Positions 35,805 to 45,516 are shown, counted from the stretch's first letter. The stretch is 64,000 nt of DNA from an uncultured Lachnospiraceae bacterium (GCA_910589105.1 CAJUST010000007.1:42853-106852); one strand, 5' to 3'. The notes: a model not told the origin generated them from the sequence alone. Translations and numbers: made by a program.

Positions 35805-36807
35805 CGATCTCGTCACCTCCGCCTCTGGAGATTACAATCTCTGCAGAGTCTTCTAACTTACGGATTACGCCGACTATCTTCTGCTGCGCTTCTTCTACGT
35901 CTTTCATGCGGACCGGACCCATAAATTCCATATCTTCTTTTATCATTGCCGCCAAACGTTTGGAAAGGTTCTTAAAGATTGTATTCTGGACGTCTTCATT
36001 TGCGCCCTTTAATGCAACTGCTAGGTCATTGTTGTCTACGTCTCTAAGCACACGCTGGATTGCGCGGTCATCAAGCAGCATAATATCCTCGAATACAAAC
36101 ATCTTCTTGCGGATCTCGTCTGCCAATTCCGGTTCTTCGATTTCGAGCGTTTCCATAATATGTTTCTCTGTCGAACGGTCTACCGTATTTAAAATGTTTA
36201 CAATCGCATCTACGCCGCCCACAATCGTATAATCCTGATTGATAAGGGACGAAAGCTTCCTTTCCAACACATGCTCCACCTCTTTGACGACGTCCGGCGA
36301 CGTCCTGTCCATTGTCGCAATTCTTTTCGCCACGTCCGCTTGGACTTCTGAAGTCAGGGAACTCATTATCATCGCCGCCTGAGCAGGCGTCAGGTACGCC
36401 AAAATCATCGCAATCGTCTGCGGATGCTCATCCTGAATAAAGTTTAACACCTGACTTGGATCTGTCTTACGGACAAATTCAAACGGCCGCACCTGAAGGG
36501 AAGCCGTAAGCTTCGAAATGACTTCCTGCGCGCGTTCTCCGCCAAGCGCTTTGTCCAAAAGTTCTTTTGCATATCCGATGCCGCCTTCCGCAATATACTG
36601 CTGCGCAAGACAAACCTGATAAAATTCATTGAGCACACTCTCCTTCACCTGTGGAGAAATGCTCCTTGTATTTGCAATTTCCAGTGTCAGCTCCTCAATT
36701 TCATCTTCTTTCAGATGTTTAAAAATTTCGGCTGATTTCTCTGGTCCTAATGCAATCAATAACACAGCGGCCTTTTGGACGCCTGTCAATTCATCACTAC
36801 TCGCCAT
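35797..36807 (-). CDS. fliG: Flagellar motor switch protein FliG
   Basis: About 336 residues. The middle-domain EHPQTIAMILAYL motif is near residue 126; the C-terminal torque domain shows charged residues that contact MotA (FVFEDIMLLDDRAIQRVLRDVD). FliG joins the MS ring (FliF) to the C ring. ATG at 36807 has GAGGAG 9 bases ahead and directly follows the fliF stop. Confidence 0.97.
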   Translation of the reverse strand: MASSDELTGVQKAAVLLIALGPEKSAEIFKHLKEDEIEELTLEIANTRSISPQVKESVLNEFYQVCLAQQYIAEGGIGYAKELLDKALGGERAQEVISKLTASLQVRPFEFVRKTDPSQVLNFIQDEHPQTIAMILAYLTPAQAAMIMSSLTSEVQADVAKRIATMDRTSPDVVKEVEHVLERKLSSLINQDYTIVGGVDAIVNILNTVDRSTEKHIMETLEIEEPELADEIRKKMFVFEDIMLLDDRAIQRVLRDVDNNDLAVALKGANEDVQNTIFKNLSKRLAAMIKEDMEFMGPVRMKDVEEAQQKIVGVIRKLEDSAEIVISRGGGDEIVV

Positions 36808-36808
36808 C

Positions 36809-38428
36809 TTAATCCCACTCCTCATTCAGCCAGTTGCGCAGTAACGATGCCGCCGCTTCCGGATTGTTATCGACAAAATTTTCAATCAAAACACGCGTTT
36901 CCGATTTCTCTGAAAAACCAATGTCCTCCAGACTTTCTTCTTCATCTTGTTTCGTCGACTCCAATAAACTCTCTACGGAAAGCTCTGGCTCGATAACCGG
37001 CTCCTGTTGTTTTCTGGCGCTTCGGAATACAACAAATCCCAACAGCGCAAAAATCAATACCGCAAGGGCAATCTGCAGATAATCCGCAATGTCTCTCCCG
37101 CTTGCAGATGCATATTTGAAAAACGGCACATCATAAGCGACAATCGTAATATTATCTCTTGCAAATCCTGTCGCATTCGAAACCATATCGTAAAAATCAT
37201 CATCTACCGTCGTTTTGACACGGTCACTGTTCTGCGCCACAAACTCATCAAATGTCATGTCATCCAGCGTCCCGTCCGCTTTTAACGCCTTTTCATCGTA
37301 TACGACATAAGAAGTCGCCACAACAGAAACAGAAGAATTTTCATAATCTACCTTGCCGCCGTCGCTTTTGCGTTTCGTAATTTCCTGACTGGTCAGATAA
37401 TTTTCATTGTTCTCACTGACAGAAGATGAAGATATTTCCTGATCCTGAAGCATGTATGTAGTGTCCTGATCATTCGTATCCGTGCCCGGAACTCCCGCAG
37501 GTCCCCCTTCCGATTCCGATTCAAATGATCTTTTGCTGTCTAAATAACCTTGTTCTCTGCCTTCGTCCACATAATAACGCTGGTTCGTATAATCCTCTGT
37601 GTCAAAATCCATGGCAAGGTTTAGACCGACTTCTACATTGTCATAGACATTCGTCCCAAGCATAACGTCCCTGACTTCGCCTTTTACCATATTTTCCGCT
37701 TTTCCCTTTACAGAAAGCTGGGAATTTGCGCTTCCAATCGCTGTAGAAGAATCCCCGCCGGAAAAGAGCACATTCCCATCGGAATCCAGTAAAAGTATAT
37801 TGTCCGTCGAGTCATTGCCCACCTCAGTCGCAATGAATTTTGCGATTCCTGCGGACTGTTCTTCTGTCATTTCTCCGCTTAATGTCAAGATAACGCTGGC
37901 ATATGTCTCCTGTCCCATAGAAATAATCGTTCCGTCTTCTTCCGGAATGGAAAGCGTTACCGTCGCAGTTTCAATATTTGAAATTGTCGCAAGCTGATCT
38001 TCAAATTTCTTTTCCAAATAAAGCTGGTATTTTTTAGTCTTGTCCGATTCCGTCGTACTGAAACTTCCGTCAAATACATTCTCAATCCCATATCCGGCTG
38101 TCGGAATATTATTTGACCCAAGCAGTATCGACGCCGACGATTCATCTTTGGCGTTTACGGAAAAGGTAAGCCCGTCCTGTGAAATCTCCGTCTTAATGTT
38201 TTCGCCTTCCAAAAGCTCCTTCACCTGAGAAGCCTGTTTCGTGTCTTCACAAGTAATAAGCGTTACCATTTTCGGACGGCTCACAACGGCAGCCAGAATT
38301 GCCAGCGCCACCACAATCACTGCAATTACAGTGACAAGAAGCGTCCTTTGCTTAATCGAACACTTTTTCCACCATTCCTGCAGGCTGTTAAATTTATTTG
38401 ATAATGTATTCTGTAATTTTTCCGGCAT
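36809..38428 (-). CDS. fliF: Flagellar MS-ring protein FliF
   Basis: 539 residues. Two membrane helices (about 27-49 and 452-472) flank a large extracytoplasmic ring-building region with YscJ-type motifs (LYLEKKFEDQLATISNIETATVTLSIPEED, about 133-162). The C-terminal tail RVLIENFVDNNPEAAASLLRNWLNEEW is the FliG-binding peptide. It is the base platform on which export gate and rod assemble. Acidic, Ser-rich insert around 300-340. Confidence 0.97.
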   Translation of the reverse strand: MPEKLQNTLSNKFNSLQEWWKKCSIKQRTLLVTVIAVIVVALAILAAVVSRPKMVTLITCEDTKQASQVKELLEGENIKTEISQDGLTFSVNAKDESSASILLGSNNIPTAGYGIENVFDGSFSTTESDKTKKYQLYLEKKFEDQLATISNIETATVTLSIPEEDGTIISMGQETYASVILTLSGEMTEEQSAGIAKFIATEVGNDSTDNILLLDSDGNVLFSGGDSSTAIGSANSQLSVKGKAENMVKGEVRDVMLGTNVYDNVEVGLNLAMDFDTEDYTNQRYYVDEGREQGYLDSKRSFESESEGGPAGVPGTDTNDQDTTYMLQDQEISSSSVSENNENYLTSQEITKRKSDGGKVDYENSSVSVVATSYVVYDEKALKADGTLDDMTFDEFVAQNSDRVKTTVDDDFYDMVSNATGFARDNITIVAYDVPFFKYASASGRDIADYLQIALAVLIFALLGFVVFRSARKQQEPVIEPELSVESLLESTKQDEEESLEDIGFSEKSETRVLIENFVDNNPEAAASLLRNWLNEEWD

Positions 38429-38445
38429 TTTACATCCCTACCCAA

Positions 38446-38763
38446 TTAAATTTGCATGTTCATAATCTCTTTATACGCTTCTAACACTTTATCGCGCACC
38501 GCAACCGTATATTGCAAAGCAAGGTTTGCTTTCTGCTGCGCCACTGCCAGTTCATGCGTACTGGCAGACTCTCCAAGCGCAAACTGAATCTCCGCCGACT
38601 CTGCGGCATTCTGATAATCGTTTGTCTCATTTATCATATTCATTGCAGTGTCTAATATAGAACCAAAACTGCCATCATTTTCTTTCGCAGGCTCTTCCGG
38701 CTGGTTTAAACCATACCGCGTCAAATAGTCCGGCGAAACGCTGTAAAATGAAGCTGCATCCAT
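38446..38763 (-). CDS. fliE: Flagellar hook-basal body complex protein FliE
   Basis: 105 residues. The C-terminal half is conserved: ESASTHELAVAQQKANLALQYTVAVRDKVLEAYKEIMNMQI. FliE links the MS ring/export pore to the rod. Normal length; 17 bases before fliF. Confidence 0.94.
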   Translation of the reverse strand: MDAASFYSVSPDYLTRYGLNQPEEPAKENDGSFGSILDTAMNMINETNDYQNAAESAEIQFALGESASTHELAVAQQKANLALQYTVAVRDKVLEAYKEIMNMQI

Positions 38764-38792
38764 ACTGGCATTCCTCCTTTATTCTTTTCTCA

Positions 38793-39233
38793 TTAAGCTT
38801 TTCCTACCTGCAGGCCTGCCTGCGCCATAGCCTTCACCGCATTGAATGCCGTTACATTCGCTTCATATCCTCTGCTGGCATCAATCAAATTTGTCATTTC
38901 CGTCACAATATTTACATTCGGGTAAGAAACATAGCCGTTTTCATCCGCATCCGGATGCGCCGGATCATATGACATAATGTAGTCCGTCTCTGTGTCTTCT
39001 AAAACTTTTGTAACTTTTACTCCATTTCCACCATAAGAACGCGCCCTTGATAACATATCCTTAAAGGAAACAGAATCTTTTTCCGCAAACGTCACGACTT
39101 TTCTACGGTACGGAGTTCCGTCTTCCGTCCGCGTCGTATTTACATTTGCCACATTTTCCGCGATAATGTCCGTCCGGAAACGCTCTGCCGTCATGCCTGA
39201 CGCGCTGATGTCAAACGCCTGAAATAATGCCAT
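38793..39233 (-). CDS. flgC: Proximal rod protein FlgC
   Basis: 146 residues. N-terminal FDISASGMTAERFRTDIIAENVANVNTTR rod signature, DPAHPDADENGYVSYPNVN near residue 90, and C-terminal D0 helix ending NVTAFNAVKAMAQAGLQVGKA. Exported early in rod assembly with FlgB and FliE. Confidence 0.97.
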   Translation of the reverse strand: MALFQAFDISASGMTAERFRTDIIAENVANVNTTRTEDGTPYRRKVVTFAEKDSVSFKDMLSRARSYGGNGVKVTKVLEDTETDYIMSYDPAHPDADENGYVSYPNVNIVTEMTNLIDASRGYEANVTAFNAVKAMAQAGLQVGKA

Positions 39234-39257
39234 AATAACCCTCCTTCAATTTACCGT

Positions 39258-39650
39258 TTATTTCTGCATGGCTGTCCTCAGCCTTGAAAATTCCTGTGTC
39301 ATGCTGTCTGTCAGCGCATCGTAACGCAGTTTCTCCGATGCAAGTTCAACGTTTTCTGTATCGACGTCCACATTATTCTTATCTATCCGGTAAGAATAAT
39401 TTGCGGCATCCACATATGTAGAAGCTTTCAGCCGGCCCAAATCCGCATTCTCCACCTTTGTATCCAATGTCTCAAACTTCATATTCCCTAATTCCCTGCG
39501 CAACACGCCTTGGAAATCCACATCTTTTCTCTTATATCCGGGAGTGTTTACATTGGAAAGATTATTCGCCAAAGTCTGTTCCCTAAGCCAGCTTGCATCC
39601 GATGCTTTGTTTAACACATCAATATAACTATAGACATTGCTTGAAAACAT
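39258..39650 (-). CDS. flgB: Proximal rod protein FlgB
   Basis: About 130 residues with ASWLREQTLANNLSNVNTPGYKRKDVDF (N-terminal rod motif) and a C-terminal helix ending SMTQEFSRLRTAMQK. First gene of the fla/che cluster, directly downstream of codY as in Bacillus subtilis. The ATG at 39650 (MFSSNVYSYIDVL) follows AAAGGAGA by about 12 bases; an in-frame ATG 14 codons earlier is less likely. Confidence 0.96.
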   Translation of the reverse strand: MFSSNVYSYIDVLNKASDASWLREQTLANNLSNVNTPGYKRKDVDFQGVLRRELGNMKFETLDTKVENADLGRLKASTYVDAANYSYRIDKNNVDVDTENVELASEKLRYDALTDSMTQEFSRLRTAMQK

Positions 39651-39716
39651 AATTTTCTCTTGTCTCCTTTCTAACATATTCTTCTTATTCATATTTATAT
39701 TCCAATCCTATTCTAT

Positions 39717-39745
39717 ATGATAAATTATATTTAAAAAAAGCACAA
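39717..39745 (-). promoter_or_regulatory. Candidate promoter of the fla/che operon
   Basis: TTGTGC (39745-39740), 17-base spacer, TATCAT (39722-39717; 5/6). About 65-70 bases before flgB. No sigma-28 type -10 (GCCGATAA) and no convincing CodY box seen here. Confidence 0.45.
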
Positions 39746-39807
39746 GTATTTTTTTATCACTTTTTACAGCTTACTGTACTTTTTTGTATTTTTTAACGCT
39801 ATCTATG

Positions 39808-39846
39808 CAAAAAAAAGGATCTACAGACAAATTCTGTAAATCCTTT
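39808..39846 (-). terminator. Intrinsic terminator of codY
   Basis: Minus-strand stem AAAGGATTTACAGA / TCTGTAGATCCTTT (14 pairs with one G-U) around a 5-base loop, followed by a run of eight T. A strong Rho-independent terminator separating codY from flgB. Confidence 0.92.
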
Positions 39847-39864
39847 TACAGCTTTTTTGTTTTT

Positions 39865-40641
39865 TTATCGGTTCTGCTGTCTAACTTTTTCCAGTTCATC
39901 GAAGACAACGTCATTCAGCACTTTAATATAAGTGCCCTTCATGCCGGAAGAACGGGATTCTATCACGCCCGCGCTTTCAAATTTGCGGAGCGCGTTGACA
40001 ATCACGGAACGGGTAATGCCTACTCTGTCCGCAATCTTACTTGCGACAAGTATCCCCTCACTGCCTTCTAGTTCTTCAAATATATGCGTAATCGCCTCAA
40101 GCTCTGAAAATGACAGTGTATTAATGGCGGATTTCACAATCTGCATTTTACGGTTTTCTTCCGCGCTCTCCTCATTGACCGAGCGCATCATTTCAAGGCC
40201 TACTACCGTTGTCCCATATTCGCTTAAAATAATGTCGTCAATATCATACAGATGGTCAAAACGGTACACAAACAAACTCCCTAACCGCTCTCCCGCTATG
40301 TCAATCGGAGTAATAATTGCGCAGTGCTTTTTTATATCCGATGCAAAACCTAAAGTTTCTAAATTTACATTTTCTTTTGTTGACAAAATCCCTAACAGCC
40401 GTTCATTGAGCAATGGATCAATAAATCCCCCCACTTCATCAACAATCAATTCCCCAATTTCCGGCACGCCGCCGGTTATGCTGCTGCCTAAAACCTTTCC
40501 TTTTTTACTGATTACCAAAACATTTGATTGTAAAATCTCCGTAAGCACATTGCAAATATCGTTAAACACTACCTTGGACGAATTATTATTATGCAAGAGT
40601 TTATTGATTTTTCTTGTCTTATCCAAGAGCTGAACACTCAT
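39865..40641 (-). CDS. codY: Global GTP/branched-chain amino acid-sensing regulator CodY
   Basis: 258 residues. An N-terminal GAF effector domain (about 1-155) binds isoleucine-type amino acids, and the C-terminal winged helix carries the highly conserved SKIADRVGITRSVIVNALRKFESAGVIESRSSGMKGTYIKVLN block (about 203-246). CodY represses nutrient-scavenging genes in rich conditions and, in Bacillus, the fla/che operon. Its place just upstream of flgB matches Bacillus. Own promoter at 40687-40715 and a possible autoregulatory box at 40657-40671. Confidence 0.97.
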   Translation of the reverse strand: MSVQLLDKTRKINKLLHNNNSSKVVFNDICNVLTEILQSNVLVISKKGKVLGSSITGGVPEIGELIVDEVGGFIDPLLNERLLGILSTKENVNLETLGFASDIKKHCAIITPIDIAGERLGSLFVYRFDHLYDIDDIILSEYGTTVVGLEMMRSVNEESAEENRKMQIVKSAINTLSFSELEAITHIFEELEGSEGILVASKIADRVGITRSVIVNALRKFESAGVIESRSSGMKGTYIKVLNDVVFDELEKVRQQNR

Positions 40642-40656
40642 ACAGTATCCTCCTTA

Positions 40657-40671
40657 AACTTTCCGAATTTT
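40657..40671 (-). promoter_or_regulatory. Possible CodY box in the codY leader
   Basis: AAAATTCGGAAAGTT matches the CodY consensus AATTTTCWGAAAATT at 11 of 15 positions. A second, gapped resemblance lies just upstream (AATTTCCGTGAAAATA). Both flank the promoter. Weak matches; autoregulation is inference. Confidence 0.3.
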
Positions 40672-40686
40672 CCACAACTATGCCTT

Positions 40687-40715
40687 ATTCTAGCATGTCG
40701 ATTCTGAAACTTCAA
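40687..40715 (-). promoter_or_regulatory. Promoter of codY
   Basis: TTGAAG (40715-40710), 17-base spacer, TAGAAT (40692-40687): 4/6 and 5/6 to sigma-A consensus with ideal spacing; AAGGAGG precedes the ATG at 40641. Confidence 0.6.
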
Positions 40716-40757
40716 GAATATAAGCATATTTTCACGGAAATTTTCTTCCATCTTCCT

Positions 40758-42836
40758 CTAACTTTCCTCTTTTAAGCGGTTCTCACTATATCCGCATTGT
40801 TTATCGGCGCATGCCAGTTTATTTCCTCTTTCCACCATATAGCCGCCGCATTTGGGACAGGGCTTTTCAGAAGGTTTCTGCCATGACATAAATTCACAAT
40901 CGGGATTGTCTTCACACCCATAATATTTCCTGCCCTTTTTTGTCTTTTTCAATACCACTTCTTTTTGGCAAAGCGGACACTTGATTCCTGTTTTTTCCAA
41001 ATATGGTTTTGTATTCCGGCACTCAGGGAATCCCGGACAGGCTAAAAATTTCCCATGCGGGCCATATTTGACAACAAGGTTACGCCCGCATTCTTCGCAG
41101 ATAACGTCTGTAACCTCATCTTCAATCTTAATTTTTTCCAGATCTTTTTCCGCCGCTTCCACTGCTTCCTCCAGATCCGGATAAAAATTGCTGACTACCG
41201 CCTTCCAGCTCACCGAACCGTCTTCCACTTTATCCAATAGCAATTCCATATTTGCTGTAAACGATTCATCGACTATCGTTGGGAAAGACTCTTTCATTAT
41301 GGCGTTGACCACTTCCCCCAGCTCTGTGACATATAAATTCTTATTTTCCTTGACAATATACCTTCTGCCAAGAATCGTTGTAATCGTGGGGGAATAGGTG
41401 CTGGGCCGCCCAATGCCAAGTTCCTCTAATGTTTTCACCAAAGAAGCTTCCGTATAATGTGACGGCGGCTGCGTAAAATGCTGTTTCCCCTCTAATTCCT
41501 TTAACGTTAATTTGGAAGATTCATCAATGGAATTGACTAACACATTTCCCTTACCCTTGTCTTCTTCCCCTTCCGAATAGACGGATAAAAAACCGTCAAA
41601 CTTTAATTTAGAAGCGGAAACGTGAAACCGGTACTCATCCGCGCCAATGACGATCGAAGTCGTTTCATAAACGGCGCCGCACATCCGGCTGGCTGTAAAG
41701 CGTTTCCAAATTAACTGGTACAAACGGAACTGATCTCTCGAAAGGGACTCTTTTACAAGCGCCGGGGTCCTTGTAATGTCTGAAGGGCGGATTGCTTCAT
41801 GCGCGTCCTGAATTTTCGCGGATTTCGACTTCTCGCCCAACTGCCCTGACGCATACTCCTCTCCATACGACTTTGTAATATAATCCTGCGCCGCCTGCGC
41901 CGCTTCTTCTGAAATCCTTACGGAATCCGTCCTTAAGTATGTGATAAGCCCGACTGTGCCCTGTCCTTTAATATCGACGCCTTCGTATAACTGTTGGGCA
42001 ATCCGCATGGTTTTCTGAATGGAAAAGTTCAATGCCTTGGATGCTTCCTGCTGTAATGTGCTGGTAGTAAATGGAAATGGCGCTTTTTTCGTCCGCTCTC
42101 CCCGTTTCACTTCAAGCGCCTGATACTCGGCGTTTTCTAGCTTCTTCTTTAACGCTTCAAATTCATGGACGTCTAAGATTTCCAGTTTGCCTGACGCATC
42201 CCCATGGAATTTTGCCGTCAGCGGCCGCTTTTCCCCTTCTATGCCAAGCTGCGCTTCCACTGTCCAATACTCTTTTGGGATAAACGCATTGATTTCTTCT
42301 TCCCTGTCACAAATCATACGCAGCGCCACAGACTGCACCCTGCCCGCGCTTAATCCCCGCTTTACCTTTGCCCATAAAAGAGGGCTGATTTTGTATCCCA
42401 CCATCCGGTCTAACATTCGTCTGGCCTGCTGCGCATTGACTAAGTCAATGTCAACTTCACGCGGCGTCTTTAACGCCGCCTTTACTGCATTTTTTGTAAT
42501 TTCATTAAAGCTAATTCGGCAGACTTTCTTATCTTCCAAATGAAGCGCCTGTTCTAAATGCCATGAAATCGCTTCCCCCTCCCGATCAGGGTCTGTTGCA
42601 AGATAAATTTTGTCAGCCTTTTTCACCTCTTTGCGAAGCTTTGCTAAAATATCGCCTTTCCCCCGAATTGTAATGTATTTTGGTTCAAAATCATGTTCCA
42701 CGTCAATTCCCAACTGGCTCTTAGGCAAATCCCGCACATGCCCGTTCGACGCAGTGACCTCATAATTCTTTCCCAAAAATTTTTGAATCGTCTTTACCTT
42801 TGCCGGTGATTCCACGATTACCAGGTACTTTGCCAT
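40758..42836 (-). CDS. topA: DNA topoisomerase I
   Basis: 692 residues, type IA topoisomerase that relaxes negative supercoils. Toprim domain (KYLVIVESPAKVKTIQKFLG at the start, DPDREGEAISWH near 82), catalytic Tyr300 in GLITYLRTDSVRIS, and three C-terminal zinc-ribbon modules (four cysteines each: CEECGRN...CPGFPEC; CPLCQKE...CEDNPDC; CPKCGGY...CADKQC). Follows dprA by 27 bases, the common Firmicute dprA-topA order. Confidence 0.97.
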   Translation of the reverse strand: MAKYLVIVESPAKVKTIQKFLGKNYEVTASNGHVRDLPKSQLGIDVEHDFEPKYITIRGKGDILAKLRKEVKKADKIYLATDPDREGEAISWHLEQALHLEDKKVCRISFNEITKNAVKAALKTPREVDIDLVNAQQARRMLDRMVGYKISPLLWAKVKRGLSAGRVQSVALRMICDREEEINAFIPKEYWTVEAQLGIEGEKRPLTAKFHGDASGKLEILDVHEFEALKKKLENAEYQALEVKRGERTKKAPFPFTTSTLQQEASKALNFSIQKTMRIAQQLYEGVDIKGQGTVGLITYLRTDSVRISEEAAQAAQDYITKSYGEEYASGQLGEKSKSAKIQDAHEAIRPSDITRTPALVKESLSRDQFRLYQLIWKRFTASRMCGAVYETTSIVIGADEYRFHVSASKLKFDGFLSVYSEGEEDKGKGNVLVNSIDESSKLTLKELEGKQHFTQPPSHYTEASLVKTLEELGIGRPSTYSPTITTILGRRYIVKENKNLYVTELGEVVNAIMKESFPTIVDESFTANMELLLDKVEDGSVSWKAVVSNFYPDLEEAVEAAEKDLEKIKIEDEVTDVICEECGRNLVVKYGPHGKFLACPGFPECRNTKPYLEKTGIKCPLCQKEVVLKKTKKGRKYYGCEDNPDCEFMSWQKPSEKPCPKCGGYMVERGNKLACADKQCGYSENRLKEES

Positions 42837-42863
42837 AATTTTCAGACTCCTTTACTGCTTGTT

Positions 42864-43964
42864 TCACTTTTTACGATAATGATTTTTATAATATTCCTCA
42901 ATAACTCCTTTTGTTTGCAGCCTTACAAGTAAATCTGCCAGTTTTTGCGCAGGTATTTTCGTTATTTTCACTAAATCTTCCATATTTTTCTGTGACAAAT
43001 CTAAACAACTATACACCAACAATTCTTCTTTTTCAAGTGCATTTTTCATTTTTTCATTTTCTTTTTCTTTTTCCTGATTATACGCGGCAGATGAAACGCC
43101 AAGTTCTTCCAGAAAATCTGATAGATTTGTAAGGATTTGCGCTCCCTGCGCAATCAGCCTGTTGCATCCGGCGCTTAATGCGTCGTTGATTCTGCCGGGA
43201 ACCGCATAGATGTCTTTTCCCTGCTCCAATGCAAATTCCGCCGTAATTAATGAACCGCTCCTCTCTTTGGCCTCCACTAAAATGACAATGTCGGATAATG
43301 CGCTGATAATGCGGTTTCTTGCCGGAAACTGTGCGGCAACAGGAGCTGTCTTGGGAAGATATTCAGATAAAACGCCTCCCTCTTTTTGAATTTTCTCATA
43401 TAATTCCCTTCCGCCTTTCGGATAACAAACGTCTGCCCCGCTCCCTAAAACTGCATAGGTGGCCCCGCCGCCGCGGATTGCTCCCCAATGCCCAAACGAA
43501 TCTATGCCATACGCCATGCCGCTGATTACGCTAATCCCATGAGAGGCTAACGTCTCCCCAATCATAAGAGCCGTTTCCCTCCCATAAGATGAGCACATTC
43601 TTGCCCCTACAAGCGCCGCCGTCCTTTCCTGATTTGACAAAAGGTTCCCTTTATAAAACAATGCGTATGGGCAATCAGGAATGTGGCGGAGCCTTTCGGG
43701 AAACTCCTTGTCCTCTATCGTCACCATTTGAACGCCTGTTTTTTGCAATCGCTGCGCTTCTTTCTCTAAATCCCAAACAAGACGGCTTTTTACAATCTGT
43801 TCCGCATCTTTTTCGTAAATGCCGGAAACTTTTAAAAGCTGCTCTTTGCTAAGGCGGTATATCTCTTTTGCGCCGCCACAATATTCTACTAACTTTCTCT
43901 GTTTTTTATTCCCAACTCCGTGAATGCATCGGAGCCAATATTGATATTTCCAATTGTCTGACAT
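42864..43964 (-). CDS. dprA: DNA-processing protein DprA
   Basis: 366 residues. Helix-hairpin-helix-like N-terminus (about 1-60), Rossmann-type core with YAVLGSGADVCYP near 170 and the PARNRIISALSDIVILVEAKERSGSLITAEFALEQGKDIYAVPG signature near 213-256, then a C-terminal winged-helix domain (about 305-366). DprA loads RecA onto incoming single-stranded DNA during transformation. Starts 3 bases after comM. Confidence 0.95.
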   Translation of the reverse strand: MSDNWKYQYWLRCIHGVGNKKQRKLVEYCGGAKEIYRLSKEQLLKVSGIYEKDAEQIVKSRLVWDLEKEAQRLQKTGVQMVTIEDKEFPERLRHIPDCPYALFYKGNLLSNQERTAALVGARMCSSYGRETALMIGETLASHGISVISGMAYGIDSFGHWGAIRGGGATYAVLGSGADVCYPKGGRELYEKIQKEGGVLSEYLPKTAPVAAQFPARNRIISALSDIVILVEAKERSGSLITAEFALEQGKDIYAVPGRINDALSAGCNRLIAQGAQILTNLSDFLEELGVSSAAYNQEKEKENEKMKNALEKEELLVYSCLDLSQKNMEDLVKITKIPAQKLADLLVRLQTKGVIEEYYKNHYRKK

Positions 43965-43967
43965 AAT

Positions 43968-45491
43968 TCACTCCCAATATTTTTCATCCTGAACCCGATA
44001 ACATACCGCCTCATTCAAATGATGTGTTTGTATCTGTTCCGATCCATCTAAGTCCGCTATCGTCCTTGCCGTTTTCAATATTTTATAATATCCTCTTGCC
44101 GAAAGCCGCATCGACTGATAAATCTGTTTCATATAACTTTGCTGACTTTTCGTCAATTTACAGTAGCGATCGGTTTCTCTGGAAGGAATTCGGCTGTTTG
44201 ACGCAATCTGCGTTCCCAAAAACCTGTGTTTTTGACGCTCTAACGCCGCGATCACCCTTTGTTGTATGACGGCGGAAGGCTCCCCACATTCTTTTCTTAC
44301 AAGCTCATCATAACGAAGGACGGGCGCTTCTACGCATATATCAATTCTATCCAACAAAGGCTTGCTGACCCGCCCCAAATATCGGGCAATCTCAAACTCC
44401 CTGCAGGAACATTTACTGCGGTCAGGATAATATCCGCATTTACACGGATTCATCGCCGCTGCCAGCATAAAATCTGAAGGATACGCATATGTCCCAGACT
44501 GGCGCGCCAATGTAATTTTCTTATCCTCCATAGGCTGGCGGAGAATTTCCAATGTTGACTGTTTAAATTCCGGCAGTTCGTCTAAAAACAGCACGCCTTT
44601 GTGCGCAAGGCTGAGTTCTCCCGGTTTCGGGACTCTGCCGCCGCCGGAAAGCCCGCTTGGGCTGATGGTATGATGCGGCGCGCGAAACGGCCGTCTGCTG
44701 ATTAACGTCCCATTTTGCGGCAGCATTCCACAAATACTGTAAATTTTTGAAACTTCAATCTGTTCTTCTTTTGTCATAGGCGGCAGGATACCCGGAATCC
44801 GCTGGGCTAACATCGTCTTTCCACTGCCGGGCGGCCCAATCATTAAAAAGTTGTGCATCCCCGCCACCGCCACTTCACATGCCCTCTTTACAGATTCCTG
44901 TCCGTTGATTTCGGAAAAATCCCATTCCGTATTTTCTGTCTTCGCATCCCCAGACACAAAAAGCGGTTTTTGGCGGCAGGGTTTTCCTTTTAAGTAAGAC
45001 ACAAGCTCTTTTAAATCCTCTGCCGCCCAAATTTCAATGCCGGAAATCTGCGCGGCTTCCATTCTGTTCCCTTCGGGGATCAGACAGCGTTTCATGCCCA
45101 TTTCTTTTGCCTTTGCAACAATCGGCAACACGCCGCGGACAGGCTGTATCCTGCCGTTTAAACTGATTTCCCCAAAAACCAGAGTATCTTTTAAATAGGC
45201 GCTCTCCACTTCTCCCAATGCCGCCAGAACGGCTACGGCAATGGGAAGGTCAAATCCCGCGCCAGATTTTTTAATATCCGCCGGAGATAAGCTGACCGTA
45301 ATCCGCTTCGCCGGAAGGCGGTACCCGTTGCTTTGCAGGGCAATCCTCACCCGCTCCCTCGCTTCTTTCACTTCCGAGGACAAAAAACCCACCATTTCAA
45401 ACATGGGCATGCCATTACTGACGTCCGCTTCCACTTGGATGCACACGCCGCTTAGACCGCGGACAATAGCGGTCATTACCATACTATACAC
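43968..45491 (-). CDS. comM: YifB/ComM family Mg-chelatase-like AAA+ ATPase
   Basis: About 507 residues. An N-terminal Lon-protease-like domain without protease function (about 1-170), then the AAA+ core with Walker A IGPPGSGKTMLAQR near 213, the HTISPSGLSGGGRVPKPGELSLAHKGVLFLDELPEF block, and a zinc-like CKCGYYPDRSKCSCRE cluster near 355. ComM is a branch-migration helicase that aids integration of transformed DNA. The GTG at 45491 fits the family start (YSMVMTAIV) and has GGGAG 7 bases ahead. Confidence 0.94.
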   Translation of the reverse strand: MYSMVMTAIVRGLSGVCIQVEADVSNGMPMFEMVGFLSSEVKEARERVRIALQSNGYRLPAKRITVSLSPADIKKSGAGFDLPIAVAVLAALGEVESAYLKDTLVFGEISLNGRIQPVRGVLPIVAKAKEMGMKRCLIPEGNRMEAAQISGIEIWAAEDLKELVSYLKGKPCRQKPLFVSGDAKTENTEWDFSEINGQESVKRACEVAVAGMHNFLMIGPPGSGKTMLAQRIPGILPPMTKEEQIEVSKIYSICGMLPQNGTLISRRPFRAPHHTISPSGLSGGGRVPKPGELSLAHKGVLFLDELPEFKQSTLEILRQPMEDKKITLARQSGTYAYPSDFMLAAAMNPCKCGYYPDRSKCSCREFEIARYLGRVSKPLLDRIDICVEAPVLRYDELVRKECGEPSAVIQQRVIAALERQKHRFLGTQIASNSRIPSRETDRYCKLTKSQQSYMKQIYQSMRLSARGYYKILKTARTIADLDGSEQIQTHHLNEAVCYRVQDEKYWE

Positions 45492-45516
45492 AATATTCAC
45501 TCCCTAGACTTCAATC

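Noticed and set aside
39693..39800. Possible c-di-GMP riboswitch or sigma-28 promoter before flgB
   Set aside because: No GEMM-like conserved core and no GCCGATAA -10 element; only a sigma-A-like promoter is visible.
39932..40633. Long plus-strand open frame (233 codons) opposite codY
   Set aside because: Antisense shadow of a highly conserved gene; Ser-rich translation without domain features.
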